DNA of 64,000 bases from Photobacterium kishitanii (GTDB lineage Bacteria; Pseudomonadota; Gammaproteobacteria; Enterobacterales; Vibrionaceae). Below, one piece after another: positions 62,433-64,000 of the stretch. The stretch is taken from the NCBI RefSeq assembly GCF_003026355.1, contig NZ_PYON01000008.1, positions 159,039 to 223,038 on the forward strand. Direction: 5' to 3'. The position numbers and the translations under genes are program-made. Positions within the stretch are counted from its first letter, which is position 1. The number at the start of each line of letters is the position of its first letter. The notes under the pieces are model-generated. The model worked only from the letters and a program-made list of their open reading frames with translations. It was not told the DNA's origin and ran no database searches.

Positions 62433-64000
62433 TTAAATCTTTGCTTGATCCCGTTGAAAATAGTGACGAAATTGTTCAAATTTTAATGGCTCTGAAAAAT
62501 AGAAGCCTTGCTGTAAATAAACTCCACTTTGTAATAAATAATCAGATTGTTGTTTTGTTTCAACTCCTTCAGCGATCATTTCCATCCCTGCTTTTTTACC
62601 GAAAGCAATTATTGAATCCAACACAAATAACTTATGATCATAGGTACCAATAGTATCAACGAACATTTTATCAATTTTTAAACTTTGTAAATTCAAATGT
62701 TGGATATAACTAAAACTTCCATAACCAGTACCAGCATCATCTAACTTCACATTGATACCTTGAGCTTTTAAATAATCAATCACTATTGCTGCTTTATCTA
62801 GATCAGTAAAAGACATTCGCTCCGTAATTTCAAACGCGATTTGCTTTGGCGAAATAGATGATTTAATAATCATATCAACAAACTTACGTATCTGTTGTTT
62901 ATTTTCTAATTGCTCAGGGACTAAGTTAATACTGATAACAGCTGTGCTTTTTTGCCAATTTAATGAACTTAATTGAGTTAATGTCTTTTCAAGTAAAACA
63001 TCTGTTATATCAATAATTAAACCACTATTTTCAGCATAAGGTATAAAATCATCTGGTGATATTAATTCTTTTTTATTGAACCACCACCTGACTAACACCT
63101 CACAGCCATACATTGTATTATTTTTCACATTAATAATAGGCTGATAGTAAGGGATAAATTCTTTACGTATAACACCTTTAACAATTAATGAATGTAATGA
63201 TAGTTGACGCTTAATATAAAGATTAATAAACAAAAAAATAATTAATCCAAAAAAAACACCAACAATAAATAATAATGGCTTTAAGTCTATAGATATAAGT
63301 GATAATAACTGAGGATCGACATAATTTCTTAATATTAACCCATTATTAAATACTTCTGTATTTAGAGGTGGCAAGGATGATAAATTCTTTACATCATTAT
63401 GAGATGATATTTTTTTATCGGCATTACCTACTGTTGAAACAACACTTAATATACAGTCATCACAATACTTATTGCGTATGACATCAGAAATTATTGGTTC
63501 AAAATCAATAGATACCTGACCTCTTTCGTCTTTCCATACTAATGAGAGTATTGATTGTTCATTTTTATCATTCAAAATAGCCCATAAAGAAAGATTTTTA
63601 TTTATTTTTTTTATAAAAACAGAATCTGATTCATATTCATGCCGATTGCCGTCAAAGCTTGAACAATATTTTTTATTATTAGTTGCAATATCAATATTTC
63701 GAATGTAATAATTATTATAAGATTTTTTTTCTATATATGTTTTATCATTTACACCACAATCGAAGTCAATATTACTAACTACTGATTTTATAAAAGACTG
63801 ATAATCACCTATAGTAGAACTATAATTATCGATTAAATCATTTGATACATTATTTATTTTTGATGATAGCTGTATTTTTGCAAAATAAGGAGAAAACAAT
63901 GTAAAACATGTAGCCATAATAACTACTATAAAAACAGCCACAACTGTCATGGTAGCTGAATAACTAGCTATTAAGCGACTTTTAAGCCATGCTTTAAATT
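62433..64000 (-). CDS. CSS-motif EAL-domain cyclic-di-GMP phosphodiesterase (5' end outside window)
   Basis: At least 522 codons, open to the right edge of the window, so the start is not seen; a Met at 63950 is internal. Two membrane segments (one N-terminal after ASYSATMTVVAVF, one about residues 224-245 of the visible Met frame) flank a periplasmic domain with the KYCSSFDG CSS-type motif. The EAL domain is complete: EVLVR in place of EALLR, N in ISINLVP, E in FEITER, DDAGTGYGSF, K in LKIDKMF, EGVET and QGFYFSEPL. It should degrade cyclic di-GMP, with activity tied to a periplasmic redox or disulfide signal as in PdeB-type enzymes. Confidence 0.9.
   Translation of the reverse strand, partial: FKAWLKSRLIASYSATMTVVAVFIVVIMATCFTLFSPYFAKIQLSSKINNVSNDLIDNYSSTIGDYQSFIKSVVSNIDFDCGVNDKTYIEKKSYNNYYIRNIDIATNNKKYCSSFDGNRHEYESDSVFIKKINKNLSLWAILNDKNEQSILSLVWKDERGQVSIDFEPIISDVIRNKYCDDCILSVVSTVGNADKKISSHNDVKNLSSLPPLNTEVFNNGLILRNYVDPQLLSLISIDLKPLLFIVGVFFGLIIFLFINLYIKRQLSLHSLIVKGVIRKEFIPYYQPIINVKNNTMYGCEVLVRWWFNKKELISPDDFIPYAENSGLIIDITDVLLEKTLTQLSSLNWQKSTAVISINLVPEQLENKQQIRKFVDMIIKSSISPKQIAFEITERMSFTDLDKAAIVIDYLKAQGINVKLDDAGTGYGSFSYIQHLNLQSLKIDKMFVDTIGTYDHKLFVLDSIIAFGKKAGMEMIAEGVETKQQSDYLLQSGVYLQQGFYFSEPLKFEQFRHYFQRDQAKI

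Overview
The window looks like a stretch of a Vibrionaceae chromosome, most likely Photobacterium and probably the secondary chromosome. The DNA is AT-rich. It carries family markers such as a VxrA/VxrB/VxrC-type cell-wall stress module, a 23S rRNA methyltransferase RlmF, a YceB-type lipoprotein, an NnrS protein and RavA-ViaA. Several of these (vxr, pntAB, nadE) sit on chromosome II in Vibrio cholerae. The species assignment is inference; no rRNA, tRNA, CRISPR array, insertion sequence or replication origin was found.

Layout. 1-3.2 kb: the start of an AraC-type regulator, a PEBP protein, small secreted proteins, an SOS-controlled DinI-like gene, a cupin and a 38-residue zinc-ribbon protein. 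3.5-6.2 kb: a three-gene sugar-type ABC importer. 6.9-8.4 kb: a solitary tyrosine recombinase with what looks like a duplicated core-binding domain. 8.8-16 kb: MntH with a Fur-like box, an RpoS-like sigma factor, a YceB-type lipoprotein, a ChrA/LysR divergent pair and an acyltransferase. 16.3-21.4 kb: an AraC-like protein with an incomplete DNA-binding domain, NAD synthesis genes (NadD-like and NadE), an HD hydrolase of the (p)ppGpp-hydrolase type, YoaH and NnrS with an NsrR-like palindrome. 21.5-24.5 kb: the vxrABC operon. 24.5-25.1 kb: a gap with a candidate small RNA. 25-29.5 kb: an AaeRXAB-like aromatic-acid efflux module. 29.5-32.5 kb: pntAB. 32.8-39.1 kb: small proteins, a 5'-nucleotidase, a glyoxalase-like protein, YbjD and a diguanylate cyclase.

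39.1-48.8 kb is the most coherent accessory unit: eleven co-directional, tightly packed minus-strand genes (YbgA-like, MerR regulator, photolyase, NTF2-like, SDR, FAD amine oxidase, DUF1365, cyclopropane-fatty-acid synthase, DUF2878, chalcone-isomerase-like, DUF3833 lipoprotein). They are preceded by four TGTACA palindromes in two pairs. This suggests one light or photo-oxidative stress operon that couples DNA photorepair to membrane-lipid modification. Its MerR regulator has a C-terminal half laid out like the B12-photoreceptor family CarH/LitR, with a partly eroded cofactor motif.

48.9-64 kb: RlmF, an ionotropic-glutamate-receptor-like channel/receptor, RavA-ViaA, an orphan PstS with a tandem PhoB site, SseA, a nucleotidyltransferase, a DUF5718-like protein, a trypsin-like protease with a C-terminal sorting tail, a siroheme enzyme with a relic methyltransferase domain, YcdZ-like protein, NagZ, and a CSS-motif EAL phosphodiesterase running off the right edge.

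Several genes start from the stronger ribosome-binding site rather than the longest frame. These choices are stated in the entries.
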